A DNA stretch of 64,000 nt from Dichotomocladium elegans. Taxonomy: Eukaryota > Mucoromycota > Mucoromycetes > Mucorales > Lichtheimiaceae. This document shows positions 62,025-64,000 of the stretch, one piece after another. The position numbers and the translations under genes are program-made. The notes under the pieces are model-generated. The model was not told the DNA's origin and did no database searches. It was given only the letters and a program-made list of their open reading frames with translations. Location: the NCBI GenBank assembly GCA_025716815.1, contig JAIXMN010000011.1, positions 682,001 to 746,000 on the forward strand, given 5' to 3'. How positions within the stretch are numbered: position 1 is the first letter of the stretch; each line of letters opens with the position of its first letter.

Positions 62025-64000
62025 TTGACAATAAAAAAAACTATATGCTTGCCGTTTGCATTTTCATATATACTATTTTCGGAGATCTGTGTATACTTTA
62101 GGTCCATGGGTGCTGTCCAACCTTCCGTGGATAAAAAAGGGCCATTGCTCTCAGGGATCGAATGGATAATAATTCAGTCAGTGCTGCTCGAAAATACAGT
62201 ATATGATTTTCGATTATGCACATTGGAGGAGAGTTTGGATGCCTCGACCCATGCGCTTTTTCGTGTCTCCAAATTTTAACGTTAGGGCTGCTAACAGTTA
62301 ACATTTTTCAAGTGACAAGAGACATTATAACTGAATCGAATATTACAACGCATTCTATACCTACCTTTTGTCTTCAAACAAATTTGACAATGGCGGACAT
62401 CAGATGCTCACATACCACCTTCATGTTTGCGCCAGAAAATCCCTATAGGGGTTTATCATGCGAGATCATTGACAAAGAGGGGCACACGTGTAGTCCATCG
62501 ATTAAGGCATTACAATAGCTGTTTTGAGGCTATGAATGCTTGGATTTTTAGACTAATATAATGCTCTTTCGAGCTCTTTAATTCCTGTAATTACGGCCAT
62601 TTTGCCTATATCAGCGAAATGGAACAATTATCCACACGCATGGACATTTTCCTTTTACTCGAGCCACTGCAACTCGGTGGTATTTGACGGTTAAATCATT
62701 CATACATTGCGTGCAAAAGTGCATCAATGTTGTTAATATTATCATTCTTTGCAAGAGACCATATTCGCTTTCGTTTTCGATGCGCGGCAGGAATGAGTTC
62801 TATCTTCTTCAGATATCCGGAGCAGATTCGCCATACGTTTCTGTCTTATAATGAATGAATTCTTCTTAATACATTCTAATACTACACTTATGTACACTTG
62901 ACTGAGAAATATACATTTCTAGCTATTTTGCAGTGGCTAAAGGGCTCAAACACTAGCTTGAAAAATCCGACTTTTGTCCTCGTCAGTGTATATATACTCT
63001 ATGTAGCTTGGTTAAAAGCTCTCTTCTTACCATCCAAATGATTGTATTCTTTGGCATAGGAATATTTCCAGAGTTACCGTTAGAAGGCAGATTGGATAGT
63101 AGGTATTCAGTGGGGAAACAAATAGATTGAATAAAGTTTTGTTTCCTCATTAATAGCTTGGCTCACTAGACTAGGACCAGTCCTCCCCGCCTTCCATAAA
63201 GAAACTGGTGGGTCATTGTTTTGGAATGCAGATAGAAGCAGCTCTTTATGCCCGATTGCTGGAACTGGGGTTGGGACGGTTTTTCATTCAATGCAAAACA
63301 TTTCTATTGGAGCACTTTTTCCAACAGCGCAATTTTTTAAAGCGCAATCTATTGGCCGAAGAAATTAATTGGCCATTTTTAAAGGTGAAGTCCGTGGGGT
63401 CCCGGCCGTGCAAAGGACCATGAAACAAAACCGGAGCGCAGAAAAGGATACGAGGCTTCTTTGGTCTCTTTTAAAGTGTCTACCTTTAACCAATAAACGA
63501 ACCAAACGAGAGCTTCTTCTCATATTCTTTGGCTGTGGATGAATAATTAAAAATAGGTACTCTATAATCCGAACAAGAGCTACAGCACCTCCTCGGTGTT
63601 CCCTATCATCATGCGGAATCTAGGGAACTTACTGAAATGAAATTTTTTTGATCTGTAGCAGCTTGATAGGGGGAAAGATAGAAAGGTACTTCTTGTCTAA
63701 GACTCGCATACTCCGTCTTCGAAACGCCCTCCTTATATCGTCGCCATGACCATCCAAATTAAAAAGATGGGCGGTATCAGCTGGTAAGATATCTAAGAGG
63801 TACCCCTGTATTGCAAATTAATGTACTTAGTAAAAGAGGTATAGGGTTCAGGCGGATATGCCAACCAATATAGAAAGTCCATATTTTGAGAAGACGGCTC
63901 AGACGGGCTAAAGATCTTGGTGAACAGGCCAAAACAAAGAACGCTAGAAATAAAGCGGAGAAGGGTTTAAGCCATATTACCCGGGAATCAGGAACGCGCT
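62025..64000. other. Intergenic, no gene recognised
   Basis: About 2 kb to the window's end. Short frames only (at most ~100 codons) with no features, and no transposon ends beyond the Helitron CTAG. The window ends here, so a gene could begin to the right. Confidence 0.45.

Overview
The window looks like nuclear DNA of an early-diverging filamentous fungus, most likely Mucoromycota (Mucorales). Genes carry many short introns (about 45-80 nt) with TGACTAAC/CTAAC-like branch sites. There is a tandem pair of CotH-family surface proteins, a family expanded in Mucorales. The accessory DNA holds decayed Tc1/mariner, pogo-like, Helitron and Fanzor-type sequences. No rRNA or tRNA gene and no CRISPR array was seen. 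Exon boundaries were read by eye; total coding length divides by three for M28, MDH, PPOX, both CotH genes, MEF2-like, SVP26, ESF2, CENP-X and the Helitron ORF.

Layout. 1-5.7 kb: replication factor C subunit (minus, cut by the window edge), a divergent mitochondrial-looking flavin-reductase-fold protein, and a seven-exon M28 membrane metalloprotease. 5.7-7.7 kb: decayed Tc1/mariner copy plus an intron-like repeat module. 7.8-16.2 kb: PPOX-like FMN protein, LtrA-like membrane protein, and malate dehydrogenase ending in a peroxisomal SKL signal. 16.2-19.5 kb: no gene recognised. 19.5-34.5 kb: dense genes: GLTSCR1-domain chromatin protein, two CotH genes, a large unrecognised helical protein, a DHX33-like DEAH helicase, and a cytochrome P450. 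34.5-44.2 kb: repeat-rich DNA around one intact gene (SpoU/TrmH rRNA methyltransferase), with three more Tc1 pieces, three more repeat-module copies, a Fanzor-like pseudogene and a pogo-type terminus. 44.2-47.2 kb: MEF2-type MADS factor and SVP26/TEX261 cargo receptor. 47.2-49.9 kb: pogo and Tc1 debris. 49.9-55.8 kb: ESF2, a divergent PDH/BCKDH kinase, a tiny four-exon CENP-X gene and a 95-residue unknown. 57-62 kb: a Helitron with an intact Rep-helicase ORF and a recognisable 3' terminus. 62-64 kb: nothing recognised.

The host genes are mostly housekeeping (replication clamp loading, rRNA processing, splicing or rRNA helicase, ER-Golgi sorting, glyoxylate/peroxisomal metabolism, PDH control, kinetochore/Fanconi factor) and do not form one pathway. 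The items most worth a second look are the Fanzor-like remnant abutting a Tc1 copy, the dispersed repeat family with a conserved donor/branch-point module, the frequent GC-AG introns, the intact Helitron, the CotH pair, and the small genes CENP-X and fungal GLTSCR1.
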